From Pseudofrankia saprophytica (GTDB lineage Bacteria; Actinomycetota; Actinomycetes; Frankiales; Frankiaceae), in the NCBI RefSeq assembly GCF_000235425.2, contig NZ_KI912266.1, positions 2,749,258 to 2,813,257 of the forward strand: a DNA stretch of 64,000 bases, given 5' to 3'. Every line of letters starts with the position of its first letter. Position 1 is the first letter of the stretch. The translations under genes were made by a program, and so were the position numbers. The notes beneath the pieces were generated by a model. The model was not told where the DNA came from. It made no database searches and was given only the letters and a program-made list of their open reading frames with translations. Of this stretch, positions 18,879-28,127 are shown piece after piece.

Positions 18879-19403
18879 ATGGAGACGCCCACCGACGCCG
18901 CGGCGCCGGACGCTGCCGTCGAGCCGGCCGATGTCCGGCGCGCCGACGTTCGGGTACCTGTCGAGGCCATCCGCGCGCTCGTGAGCGTGGCCAGGGTGCT
19001 CGAGCGGGCGTCGGACGAGCTGAGCCTGGCGCAGTACCGGGTCCTGGCCGCCGTCGCCGCGGGCGACGAGCGGGCGTCGCGGATCGCCACCCGGCTCGCG
19101 CTCGGCAAGCCGGCCATCAGCGCGACCGTCGAGTCGCTGCGCCAGCGCGGCCTGCTCACCCGCGGGACGGTCGATGACGACCAGCGCGCCGCCGCCCTGC
19201 GGCTGACCGACCAGGGCCGGGCCGCGCTCGACCTGGCCGAGGGGGCCATGCTCGACCGGCTCGACCGGATCGCCGCCCGTGCCCCCGACCCCGCCGCGAT
19301 GGCGCGGGCGCTCGCCGAGCTCGACGGGGCGGTCAACGACTACCTCGCCGATCACCTCGCCGCCTACCTCGCCAACCGGGCAGCCGCGAAGGAACGCCGA
19401 TGA
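18879..19403 (+). CDS. MarR family transcriptional regulator
   Basis: A 174-aa MarR-type winged-helix protein. The DNA-binding part runs LSLAQYRVLAAVAAG, SRIATRLALGKPAISATVES, LRQRGLLTRGTVDDDQRAA and LRLTDQGRAAL; the DDQR wing tip is typical. The N terminus (1-25) is acidic and Ala/Pro-rich. No ribosome site is visible and the -10-like hexamer is only 12 nt upstream, so the mRNA may be almost leaderless. Its stop overlaps the exporter start (ATGA, 19400-19403), so the two are translationally coupled, and it probably represses the exporter until a ligand binds. Confidence 0.9.
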   Translation: METPTDAAAPDAAVEPADVRRADVRVPVEAIRALVSVARVLERASDELSLAQYRVLAAVAAGDERASRIATRLALGKPAISATVESLRQRGLLTRGTVDDDQRAAALRLTDQGRAALDLAEGAMLDRLDRIAARAPDPAAMARALAELDGAVNDYLADHLAAYLANRAAAKERR

Positions 19404-22400
19404 CCATGCCCCCGCCTGCCCCGGCGCCATCCCCGGATGACCAGTCTCCGGATGACCGTTCCCCGGACGGCGTGCTCCCGGACGGGCAGGTACCGGACGG
19501 GCAGTCGCCAGGTGGGCGGGGCTGGATCCGGCGGCTGGCGGGGTGGCTGCTGCGGCACAAGGGCGCGGTCGTGCTGGCGCTGCTCGGCTCGCTGCTCGGC
19601 AGCGCGTCGCAGGCTGTCGTCCCGCTGATCGGGCGTCAGATCGTCGACGGCGTCATCATTCGGCGTGACGCGGCGCTGTGGCCGTGGCTGCTGCTCCTGC
19701 TGCTGGCGGCGGTGGCGAGCTTCGGCTTCGCCCACCTGCGCCGCTACCACGGCGGCAGGGCGGCGCTGCTGGTCCAGTACGACCTGCGCAACGCCATGCA
19801 CGACCACCTGCTGACGATGGACCAGGACAACCTGAGCCGGATGCCGACCGGCCAGCTGGTGGCCAGGGCGAACTCGGACTCGGCGCTGGTGCAGGGGCTG
19901 CTGATGTTCCTGCCGCTGCTCACCGGCAACCTGCTGATGATGGTCGCCGCGCTGGTCGTCATGTTCGTGCTGGCCCCGAGCCTGGCGGTCGTCGGCCTGG
20001 TGGTCGCGCCGGCGCTGGTCGCCGTCTCCTACCGGCTGCGCGTCCGGGTGTTCCCGGCGAGCTGGGACGCCCAGCAGCGCGAGGGCGACGTGGCGCAGAT
20101 CGTCGACGAGGATGTCAACGGCGTCCGGGTCGTCAAGGCGTTCGGTCAGGAGGAGCGGGAGCTGCGCCGGCTCGCGGACGCGACCGGCACGCTCTACGGC
20201 ACGAAGATGCGCGCGGTGCGGCTGCGCTCCCGGTACGGCCCGCTGTTGGAGGCGGTCCCGGCCCTCGCCCAGGTCGCGATCCTCGCCCTGGGCGGCTGGC
20301 TGGCCGTCCGCGGCTCGATCACGATCGGCACGTTCCTCGCGTTCTCCACCTACGTCGCCCAGTTCACCGCCCCCGCCCGCCAGCTCGCCGGCGTGCTCAC
20401 CATGGGCCAGCAGGCCCGCGCCGGCTGCGAGCGGATCTTCCAGCTCCTCGACCTGCCGCCCGCGATCGCCGACAAGCCCGGCGCCGTCGACCTGTCCGCG
20501 GACGGCGGCCTGCGCGGCGAGATCGCCTTCGAGGACGTCGACTTCTCCTACCCGGGCGGCGCGCCGGTGCTGCGCGGCTTCGACCTGCGCATCGCCGCCG
20601 GCGAGCGGGTGGCGATCATCGGCCCGAGCGGCAGCGGCAAGTCGACGGCGGCGGCCCTGCTCGGCCGCTTCCACGACCCGAGCTCCGGGCGGGTGACCAT
20701 CGACGGCCACGACCTGCGCGACGTGCGGCTCGCGTCCCTGCGCCGCCAGGTCGGGTTCGCCTTCGAGGAGAGCTTCCTGTTCTCCGACACCGTCCGCGCC
20801 AACATCGCCTACGGCCGGGCCGGCCTCGACGCCGGGATGGAGGTCTCCCAGGAGGAGATCGAGGAGGCGGCGCGGGCCGCCGGCGCGCACGAGTTCATTG
20901 TCGGCCTTCCGCTCGGCTACGACACCGTCGTCGGCGAGCGCGGGCTTTCGCTGTCCGGGGGGCAGCGCCAGCGGGTCGCGCTCGCCCGCGCGATCCTCGC
21001 CGACCCGCGCGTCCTCGTCCTCGACGACGCGACCAGCGCCGTCGACGCCCGCACCGAGGAGGCGATCCACGACGCGCTGCGCGACGTCCTGGCCGGCCGG
21101 ACGACGCTGCTGGTCGCCCACCGGATGTCCACGCTGCACCTGGCGGATCGGATCGTCGTCCTGGACGAGGGCCGGGTCGTCGAGTCGGGCACCCACGAGG
21201 AGCTGACGGAGCGCAGCGCCACCTACCGCGCGTTGCTCTCCGGTCTTGACCCGGCGCTCGCCGCCCAGCTCGGCGACAGCGCCGAGGCCTTCGCCGAGAT
21301 CGCCGAAGCGGCGGGCGGGCAGCCCGCCACGACGGCCGAGGCGTGGGACGCGGCCAGGGCGAGGCAGGCGGCGGAACGCGCCGGTGGCGGCCAGGCTCAG
21401 GGAGTGGGCGTGGCCACCCTCGGCGCTGGGCTCGGCGGTGGGGCCGCGCGTGGCGGCGGGGTCGGCGGTGGCACCTGGCGGCTGAACCTGGCGCCCACCC
21501 CTGAGCTGCTGGCGCGGGTCGCCGCGCTACCGCCGGTCCGCGACAAGGCGGACATCGACCTTGCCGTCGAGAGCCGGCCCGAGCCGCGGTTCAGCCTGCC
21601 GGGGCTCCTGCGCCGCTTCCGCCGGCCGCTGTCCTTCGGCCTGCTGCTGGTCGTCATCGACGCGGCCGTGGGGCTGGCCGGCCCGACGCTGGTGAAGACC
21701 GGCATCGACCGGGGCGTCACCGACGGGACGACCGCGGTGGTGTGGGTGGCGTCCCTGGTGTTCCTGGCGCTGACGCTCGTCGACTGGGTCAACCAGGTGG
21801 GCGAGACGTTCGTGACCGGGAGGGTCGCCGAGCGCATCATGCTCTCGCTGCGGATCCGGATCTTCGCGCAGCTGCAGCGGCTCTCGCTCGACTACTACGA
21901 ACGCGAGATGTCCGGCCGGATCATGACCAGGATGACGACCGACGTCGACCAGTTCGAGTCGCTCATCGAGAACGGCCTGCTCTCGGCACTGGTCGCGTTC
22001 GTGACCTTCGTCGGCGTCGGCGTCGCGCTGCTGCTGATAAACCTCGAGCTCGGCCTGCTGACGCTGACGGTGGTGGTCCCGCTGGTGGTGGCGACCGTGC
22101 CGTTCCGCAGCCGGGCGGCGAAGCTGTACGAGCTGTCCCGGGAACGGATCGCGATCGTCAACGCGGACTTCCAGGAGAGCATCTCCGGGGTGCGCGAGGC
22201 GCAGGCGTTCGTCCACGAGGCCCGCACCGCCCGGCACTTCCACGACCTCGGCCGGGCGTACCTGGACTCCCGGGTCGCCGCGCAGCGGGTGGTCGCGACC
22301 TACTTCCCGTTCGTGCAGTTCCTGTCGGCGGTCGCGGACGCGATCGTGCTCGGCGCGGGCTCGGCGCTGATCGCGCACGGCCAGCTGACCGCCGGCGCGC

Positions 22401-23494
22401 TTATCGCGTTCCTCCTCTACATCGACATGTTCTTCTCGCCGATCCAGCAGCTGTCCCAGGTGTTCGACGCCTGGCAGCAGACCAGGGTGTCGGTCGGGCG
22501 GATCGCCGAGCTGATGCGGCTGGAGACGCTGACCCCGCCGTCGGCCGAGCCGCTCGCCGCCGGCCGGCTGCGCGGCGAGCTGGTGCTCGACGACGTCCGG
22601 TTCGCCTACCCCACCGGCCCGGTGTCCGCCGCGTCGGCGTCGGTCGCGGCCGGGCTCGCCGCCTCCCGCGGTCGCGGCAGTGACCGTGGCTGGGCCGAGG
22701 CCCGGATCACCGTCGCGGGGAAGGATCCGCGGACGATGGCGGCCGCGGCGGCGGCGCGGGCGGCGAAGCCGCCGGAGGCGTTGCGCGGGGTCGACCTGCG
22801 GGTGCGCGCCGGGGAGACGGTCGCGCTCGTCGGGGAGACCGGCGCCGGCAAGTCGACGGTGATGAAGCTGCTGGCCCGGTTCTACGACCCGGACGCCGGC
22901 GCGGTCCGTGTCGACGGCCAGGACCTGCGTGCCTTCGACCTGACGGGGTTCCGCCAGCAGCTCGGCTACGTGCCGCAGGAGGCGTTCCTGTTCACCGGCA
23001 CCATCCGGGACAACATCGCCTACGGCCGTCCCGGCGCGACGGACGCCGAGGTGGAGGCGGCGGCGCGGGCCGTCGGCGCGCACGACTTCGTCGCCGCCCT
23101 GCCCGGCGGCTACCTGCACGAGGTGGCCGAACGCGGCCGGTCGCTGTCCGCCGGACAGCGTCAGCTCATCGCCCTGGCCCGCGCCGAGCTGGTCGACCCG
23201 GCCGTCCTCCTGCTCGACGAGGCGACGTCCAACCTCGACCTGGCGACGGAGGCCCGGGTGGCGGCGGCGATGCAGCGAATCTCCCGGGCGCGCACGACGA
23301 TCCTCATCGCCCACCGCCTGCAGACGGCCCGCGGCGCCGACCGCATCGTCGTCCTCGACCGCGGCCGGATCGCCGAGACCGGCACCCACGACGAGCTCCT
23401 CGCCGCCGGCGGCCGCTACGCCGCCATGTGGCGCACCTTCGAGCTGGTCACCACGCCGGCCACCGCCACCTCGACGGCGGCGGCGGCCGACTGA
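19400..23494 (+). CDS. Fused heterodimeric ABC exporter (two half-transporters in one protein)
   Basis: A 1364-aa multidrug-type exporter with domain order TMD1-NBD1-TMD2-NBD2, joining what is usually two proteins. The N-terminal 40 residues repeat SPDD/SPDG phrases. TMD1 spans about 45-345. NBD1 has Walker A GPSGSGKST (408-416), signature LSGGQRQR (about 517) and Walker B VLVLDDATS, where the catalytic Glu is Asp. NBD2 has Walker A GETGAGKST (about 1146), signature LSAGQRQL, and Walker B VLLLDEATS with the normal Glu. NBD2 also holds an Ala-rich insert (about 1075-1125) between its first strands and Walker A. One degenerate and one active site is the known asymmetry of heterodimeric type-IV exporters. 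Likely cargo is a drug or lipid-like molecule; expression is probably controlled by the overlapping MarR gene. Confidence 0.92.
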   Translation: MTMPPPAPAPSPDDQSPDDRSPDGVLPDGQVPDGQSPGGRGWIRRLAGWLLRHKGAVVLALLGSLLGSASQAVVPLIGRQIVDGVIIRRDAALWPWLLLLLLAAVASFGFAHLRRYHGGRAALLVQYDLRNAMHDHLLTMDQDNLSRMPTGQLVARANSDSALVQGLLMFLPLLTGNLLMMVAALVVMFVLAPSLAVVGLVVAPALVAVSYRLRVRVFPASWDAQQREGDVAQIVDEDVNGVRVVKAFGQEERELRRLADATGTLYGTKMRAVRLRSRYGPLLEAVPALAQVAILALGGWLAVRGSITIGTFLAFSTYVAQFTAPARQLAGVLTMGQQARAGCERIFQLLDLPPAIADKPGAVDLSADGGLRGEIAFEDVDFSYPGGAPVLRGFDLRIAAGERVAIIGPSGSGKSTAAALLGRFHDPSSGRVTIDGHDLRDVRLASLRRQVGFAFEESFLFSDTVRANIAYGRAGLDAGMEVSQEEIEEAARAAGAHEFIVGLPLGYDTVVGERGLSLSGGQRQRVALARAILADPRVLVLDDATSAVDARTEEAIHDALRDVLAGRTTLLVAHRMSTLHLADRIVVLDEGRVVESGTHEELTERSATYRALLSGLDPALAAQLGDSAEAFAEIAEAAGGQPATTAEAWDAARARQAAERAGGGQAQGVGVATLGAGLGGGAARGGGVGGGTWRLNLAPTPELLARVAALPPVRDKADIDLAVESRPEPRFSLPGLLRRFRRPLSFGLLLVVIDAAVGLAGPTLVKTGIDRGVTDGTTAVVWVASLVFLALTLVDWVNQVGETFVTGRVAERIMLSLRIRIFAQLQRLSLDYYEREMSGRIMTRMTTDVDQFESLIENGLLSALVAFVTFVGVGVALLLINLELGLLTLTVVVPLVVATVPFRSRAAKLYELSRERIAIVNADFQESISGVREAQAFVHEARTARHFHDLGRAYLDSRVAAQRVVATYFPFVQFLSAVADAIVLGAGSALIAHGQLTAGALIAFLLYIDMFFSPIQQLSQVFDAWQQTRVSVGRIAELMRLETLTPPSAEPLAAGRLRGELVLDDVRFAYPTGPVSAASASVAAGLAASRGRGSDRGWAEARITVAGKDPRTMAAAAAARAAKPPEALRGVDLRVRAGETVALVGETGAGKSTVMKLLARFYDPDAGAVRVDGQDLRAFDLTGFRQQLGYVPQEAFLFTGTIRDNIAYGRPGATDAEVEAAARAVGAHDFVAALPGGYLHEVAERGRSLSAGQRQLIALARAELVDPAVLLLDEATSNLDLATEARVAAAMQRISRARTTILIAHRLQTARGADRIVVLDRGRIAETGTHDELLAAGGRYAAMWRTFELVTTPATATSTAAAAD

Positions 23495-23513
23495 GCGGTG
23501 AGCTCTGCCTTTC

Positions 23514-23538
23514 AACCGCGGTCGGTGGTGCCGCGGTT
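23514..23538. terminator. Bidirectional terminator hairpin
   Basis: AACCGCGG (23514-23521) and CCGCGGTT (23531-23538) with a 9-nt loop, between the convergent exporter and secreted-protein genes. The right arm touches the last base of the minus-strand stop codon. Confidence 0.6.
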
Positions 23539-24467
23539 CAGATATCGGCGCAGACCGCCTGCGCGATGACCGACCAGGCAGGTCCGACCCCGGCCGAACC
23601 TCTGAGGTTGCTCGCGCCGAACTCGGAAACCCGCTGGTTGGCCAGCGGCGCGACCTTGGTCAACAAGACCCGACGGTCGCCGCCGACGATCGAGCCAAAG
23701 GAACCGAGTACCTGCTTGCCCGGCGAGCAGCCCACGGCGTTGGTGGCGGAGGCGTTGGCGGACCCGGCGGGGACCTCGAGCGGCGCCGCCGTGCGCAGCT
23801 CGAGGCCAGGGGGCGCGTCGGCGCACAGGGCGTACGCGGAGAGGTGCCACTGGAGGTTATATCCCAGCGGGCCCGAGCTCGCGTGCGCCGTCACACTGGT
23901 GAGGCCTGGGTCCGGCGTGATCTGATCGATGATCACCACTGACCAGCTGATGTCGATCGAGGCACCGCCGCCGACGACCCTCTGCCCGGGCGGACACGTC
24001 GCGGTGACGGACTTGTCTTCGAAGTGGCTGTCATTGACATTCTCGACCAGGTGGAGGTTCGGCAGCGGGTCCGCGCAGATCGCGTACGCGGTCACCGACC
24101 ACTGGGCGGTCTTGCTGCCGTCCCTGGGCGTCGCGCTGGTGGTTGCACCCAAGCCCGAGGGCAGGGGTTTGATCTCCTCGAGGAGGACCTGCCCGGGCGC
24201 GCCCTTGGCCTCTGCCCCCGCGCCGAGCACCTGCTTGCCCGGAGGGCAGTTCGCGGTCGCGTGAATGTCCCTGTGTTCACGGTTGGCATCGGCGAGGGTG
24301 TCGACCGCGGTGACGTGGACCAGGCCGGGAACGGCCGAGGCGGAGTCGGCGAGTATCCCGGCGAGCATTGCGGGTATGGCCAGCACCACGATCGCCCTGG
24401 CCAGAATTCCCTTGCGCGGCCTGCGCGGCCTGCGCGGCTCTGCGGTAGCCGTCGGATTTGGTTCCAT
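23538..24467 (-). CDS. Secreted protein with three Cys-paired beta repeats
   Basis: A 309-aa secreted protein of unknown function. The start is ATG 24467, with GAGGAG 8 nt upstream. A basic region (PRRPRRPRKG) and hydrophobic helix (21-40) end in a likely signal-peptidase site after ADSASA (about 45). The mature part has three repeats, each beginning with a Cys phrase (TANCPPGKQVLGAGAEA; TATCPPGQRVVGGGASI; AVGCSPGKQVLGSFGSI) and ending with a W-x-V/L-x-AYAICAD-type phrase. The Cys pairs are 74/131, 158/215 and 247/306, almost evenly 57-59 apart, suggesting one disulfide per repeat. The pattern is found in actinobacterial secreted proteins without known role. No partner gene is adjacent. Confidence 0.75.
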   Translation of the reverse strand: MEPNPTATAEPRRPRRPRKGILARAIVVLAIPAMLAGILADSASAVPGLVHVTAVDTLADANREHRDIHATANCPPGKQVLGAGAEAKGAPGQVLLEEIKPLPSGLGATTSATPRDGSKTAQWSVTAYAICADPLPNLHLVENVNDSHFEDKSVTATCPPGQRVVGGGASIDISWSVVIIDQITPDPGLTSVTAHASSGPLGYNLQWHLSAYALCADAPPGLELRTAAPLEVPAGSANASATNAVGCSPGKQVLGSFGSIVGGDRRVLLTKVAPLANQRVSEFGASNLRGSAGVGPAWSVIAQAVCADI

Positions 24468-24710
24468 GTCGGGTCTCCTCGGTGGACGAATACCTGGATG
24501 CGGACCGCCGGCGCGCGGCGTGTCGCCGGTCGGTTTCATCTGCCTCACCGGCGGTCCGTCGACGTCCATGCTGTGGACCGGCCGTCGAATGCCGCTGAGT
24601 AGCGACTACTCAGATCCGTCTGACGGCTGCCTGACCAGCCGTGTTCGGTCGCACCGGGTCGGAGGCCGCTACGGTGGACGGGTCGACGCCGCGCCGGTGA
24701 AGGGACCGCC

Positions 24711-25133
24711 ATGACCCCCGAGCAGGTCACGCTGGTCGAGGAGTCCTGGACGTTCGTCGCACCCGGGCTGGACGGCGTCGCCGCGGGGTTCTACCGGCGC
24801 CTGTTCGCCGCGGACCCGACCCTCGTCGGAATGTTCGGCACCGATCTGGCGGCACAGCGGGCCAGGTTCGTCACGGAGCTCGAGCAGATCATCTTCTCGA
24901 TCCGGCGGCACGACGTCTTTCTGGGGCGCGCTCGACCGCTCGGTGTGCGGCACAAAGGGTACGGGGTGCGCCCGGTGCACTATCGCATCGCCGGGACGGC
25001 GCTGTTGGGCACGCTCGCCGAGGCGCTGGGAGAGCGGTGGAACAGTGAGCTCGAAAAGGCCTGGCGGCTGGCCTACGACGTCACCGCGGAGGCGCTGTTG
25101 ATGGGCGCCGCCGACGCGGTGCGGACGCAGTGA
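24711..25133 (+). CDS. Bacterial globin (single-domain, flavohaemoglobin-type)
   Basis: A 140-aa globin with no reductase domain. The proximal haem His is His81 in RHKGYGVRPVHYRIAG; Tyr28 (FYRRLF) and Gln49 match the distal B10 Tyr and E7 Gln of Vitreoscilla-type haemoglobins. Such globins bind O2 and NO and can act in NO detoxification with a separate reductase. ATG 24711 has GAAGGGA 6 nt upstream. Its last 53 bases overlap the end of the convergent LAL gene. Confidence 0.85.
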   Translation: MTPEQVTLVEESWTFVAPGLDGVAAGFYRRLFAADPTLVGMFGTDLAAQRARFVTELEQIIFSIRRHDVFLGRARPLGVRHKGYGVRPVHYRIAGTALLGTLAEALGERWNSELEKAWRLAYDVTAEALLMGAADAVRTQ

Positions 25134-27984
25134 CCGGCGGACCGGCAACGAAGCCTGCCGCGGAACCGGCTATGGAACCGGCCGACGAAATCACCGCCGG
25201 CGGCTGACCGTCGTCCGCACCGGGGTTTCCCGCCGTTCGGCCCAGCTCCGCCGCGAGTTCGCGTCGGCCGGCAATTCCGAGTTTGCCGTAGACGTTCCGC
25301 AGATGATTGTCGACGGTGCGCGTGGAAACGAACAGGTGGCCGGCGATCTGACGGCTGCTCTGTCCGCGCGAGGCGAGCATGGCGATCTCCCGCTCCCGTG
25401 GCGTCAGCGGTTCGACCGCCAGCGTGGCCACCAGACCCGGGGTACGAGCGCCTTCGCACCTGCCAGCGAGCAGGGCCGCGCGGGCGCGGTTCGCGACGGC
25501 GGCACGTGGCTCGCCGAGGCGCAGGTAGGCATGAGAGGCGGCGGTAGCGGCCTCGGCGGCGTAAAGGAGCGCGCCGATCGCCTCGAACCGGTCGGCCGCC
25601 TCGGTCAGCAGTGCCGGGTCGTGGGTCGCGGCGCCGCGGGCGTGGACGGCGTAGGCGGGGCCGAACGCCCCCTCGCCGCCGTCGGCCAGTTCCCGCAGCC
25701 GGCCGTGCACCCGGGCCGCGTCCCCGAGCCGGGCCGCGTCGTGCAGCAGCCAGGCCTCGGAGGTGTGGTGACCAGTGCCGGCCGCCCGGTCCGCCGCGGC
25801 CAGCAGCACCCGGCGCGCCTGCGCGAGGTCGCCGCGGGCCACCGCGGCCCACGCGCGGCCGATCTCCTGGTCCACAGCCAGGTGGCCGGCGAACTCCAGG
25901 GCATCGAGGTCGTCGACGGCAGCCCGGGCGGCCGGTTCGTCGCCGAGCCAGGCCGCCGCGACCGCCGCTCCGGCCAGCACCAGCCGGCGTGGGCCGACGA
26001 ACGGATGGTCGCAGCACAGCGCGTCGGCCTCGGCGAACCACCGCCAGGCGGTCGCGGCGCCCCCCGCGAGCAGGGCGCACCGGCCCCGGTTCAGGGCGAA
26101 CCAGATCCGGCCGATCGGCGATCGGTCCCGGGTGGCCAGCTCGTAGCCGGTGCGGGCCACCTCGGTCGCCTCGGCGAGCCGGCCCGATTCCGCCAACGCG
26201 TACACCTGGCAGACCAGGTGCGTTCCCGGATGCGGAATGGCGACGTCGTCGCCGAGCTCGGCGTGGTCGGCGAAGCCGCGCCCGGCGACGGCGACGGCCT
26301 GCTCGCACCGACCCGTCATGGCCAGTGCCGGTGCCTCGGCGAGTGCCCGCAGGACCCGGGTGCGCGGCTCGGCGTCGCCCGCGAGCAGCTCCACCACGCG
26401 CAACGCCTCGCCGGGTCGACCGGCCGTCACCAGGGCTCGGGCCTCACCGGCGAGCAGCTCGGCGCGTCCGGCGGCGTCGCGCAGGCCGCACCTGGCGGCC
26501 CGGTTGACCTCGATCGCCACGGCTGGTCGCAGCAGGCCCGTGAGCAGGTTCTGGGTCCTTGCCGCGACGACGCGCACCACGTCCCGTTCAGCCACCACGC
26601 CCGACTGGGCGGCGGCCAGCACCGTTTCCGCCTCGGCCGCGGATCCCAGCTCACTCAGCGCCTCGCCGAGCAACAGATACGCCTGCGCCTGCGCCTCGAT
26701 CGGTCCGACCCGTTCGCCGTGCTCGAGCAGTGCCGCCCGGGCGAGACGTTCCGCCTGCCGGAAGTCATGACCGAAACGGGCCAGCCTCGCCCCCGCGACG
26801 AGCAGCTCCGGATCCGCGGTGCCGTCGGCGTCGAGCCGCCAGGACGCGATCCGGAGCGGATCCTGCCCGCGGCGTGCGCCGTACCGCTCCACCCGTTCCG
26901 CGTGGCGGCGCAGCAGGCGCCGCCGGGTCAGCCGAGGCATGCGGTCGCGCAGCACCTCGCCGTACAGCGGATGAGCGAGCACGGCCTCGTGCCGTCGGCC
27001 GTCGACCCGCACCACCAGCAGCCCGGTCCGCTCCAGCGCCTCCACGTCCGCCGCCCCGGCCTCCTCCTCGAGATCGCTCACCCCGACCGGTTCCGCCAAC
27101 GCGAGCAGTTCCAACGCCGTCACCGCGGATCCGGCCACCCCGTCCAGCCGGCTCCCGATCAGCTCCGCCAGCCGCGTCGTGCTCGTCAGCGGCCCGGTCA
27201 ACCGCCACACCCCACCGTGCTGTACCAGGGTTCCCGACGCCTGCGCGCCGAGCACCAGCTCGCGGGAGAACAGCATGTTCCCGAGCGCCACCGACCAGAT
27301 GTCGGCGGCGGTGCTCGCATCCACCGGCCCGCCGAGAACCATGTGCAGCAGGGTGTCCATGGCGTCCCGAGAAAAGTCGGTGAGGTCGACGCGCAGCACC
27401 TGCTCGCTGCTCCACAGCCCCGCGAGCACGTCGGCCAGCGGTCTGTCCGACCGCACCGTCCCGATCAGGAACACCGCATTGGCTTCGACGAGCTGTGCGA
27501 GCAGGATCGCGGACGCGGCATCCAGGAAATGCAGGTCGTCAACCAACAACACCGGCCGCTCGTCATTGCCGCGGGAGCGGAAGGCTTCCACCGCCGAGGC
27601 CCAGCCGGCGGGCGGGTCGAGCTGGCGTCGGCCGTCGGCCACCCCTGTCGGAAGCAGATGCGCCAGAGCGCCGAGTGGCACGGCGCTGGCGGTCGCGCTG
27701 CCTTTCGCCCGGATCGTCACCCGTCCTGCCGCCTCGGCGGCCGCCGTGCACTCGTCGGCCAACCGGGTCTTGCCCACACCCGCCGGGCCACAGACGAGCA
27801 TTCCGCGCCAGCCGGCCCCGGTGAGCGCGGCGGTGAAGAGTTCACGTTCGTCATGACGGCCCACGAACGGCCAACGATCGGCGGCCCGATCGGTCCTGTC
27901 TTCCGTACCGGGAAATGACCGACCGCCGATGCTTCCGATCACCTGGCTCACGGTAGTGAGCAGCCGTAGGCGGAGCAATGACAA
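25081..27984 (-). CDS. LAL-type LuxR-family regulator with N-terminal AAA ATPase
   Basis: A 967-aa regulator. The ATPase has Walker A CGPAGVGKTRLADEC (65-79) and Walker B PVLLVDDLHFLD. A long helical, TPR-like middle follows. The C-terminal LuxR helix-turn-helix is at about 860-916: LTPREREIAMLASRGQSSRQ, then IAGHLFVSTRTVDNHLRNVY. A 50-residue Ala/Pro-rich tail after it overlaps the globin gene. The TTG start at 27984 has no well-spaced ribosome site; GTG 27948 (SQVIGS) is an alternative. LAL proteins activate sugar or secondary-metabolite genes in response to small molecules; the target here is not evident. Confidence 0.88.
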   Translation of the reverse strand: MSLLRLRLLTTVSQVIGSIGGRSFPGTEDRTDRAADRWPFVGRHDERELFTAALTGAGWRGMLVCGPAGVGKTRLADECTAAAEAAGRVTIRAKGSATASAVPLGALAHLLPTGVADGRRQLDPPAGWASAVEAFRSRGNDERPVLLVDDLHFLDAASAILLAQLVEANAVFLIGTVRSDRPLADVLAGLWSSEQVLRVDLTDFSRDAMDTLLHMVLGGPVDASTAADIWSVALGNMLFSRELVLGAQASGTLVQHGGVWRLTGPLTSTTRLAELIGSRLDGVAGSAVTALELLALAEPVGVSDLEEEAGAADVEALERTGLLVVRVDGRRHEAVLAHPLYGEVLRDRMPRLTRRRLLRRHAERVERYGARRGQDPLRIASWRLDADGTADPELLVAGARLARFGHDFRQAERLARAALLEHGERVGPIEAQAQAYLLLGEALSELGSAAEAETVLAAAQSGVVAERDVVRVVAARTQNLLTGLLRPAVAIEVNRAARCGLRDAAGRAELLAGEARALVTAGRPGEALRVVELLAGDAEPRTRVLRALAEAPALAMTGRCEQAVAVAGRGFADHAELGDDVAIPHPGTHLVCQVYALAESGRLAEATEVARTGYELATRDRSPIGRIWFALNRGRCALLAGGAATAWRWFAEADALCCDHPFVGPRRLVLAGAAVAAAWLGDEPAARAAVDDLDALEFAGHLAVDQEIGRAWAAVARGDLAQARRVLLAAADRAAGTGHHTSEAWLLHDAARLGDAARVHGRLRELADGGEGAFGPAYAVHARGAATHDPALLTEAADRFEAIGALLYAAEAATAASHAYLRLGEPRAAVANRARAALLAGRCEGARTPGLVATLAVEPLTPREREIAMLASRGQSSRQIAGHLFVSTRTVDNHLRNVYGKLGIAGRRELAAELGRTAGNPGADDGQPPAVISSAGSIAGSAAGFVAGPPVTASAPRRRRPSTAPPR

Positions 27985-28127
27985 GCCCCCGACAGGTCCG
28001 GCCGACGAAACTCATCCAACCCGGCATCCGGACGATCGGATTCGCGTCGAACAACCGCGAAGATTGTCGCCTCGTCGCACCGGGGAAATTCCCGGCGGGC
28101 GGTTGGCCGATTGGTTGTTCGGAGGGC

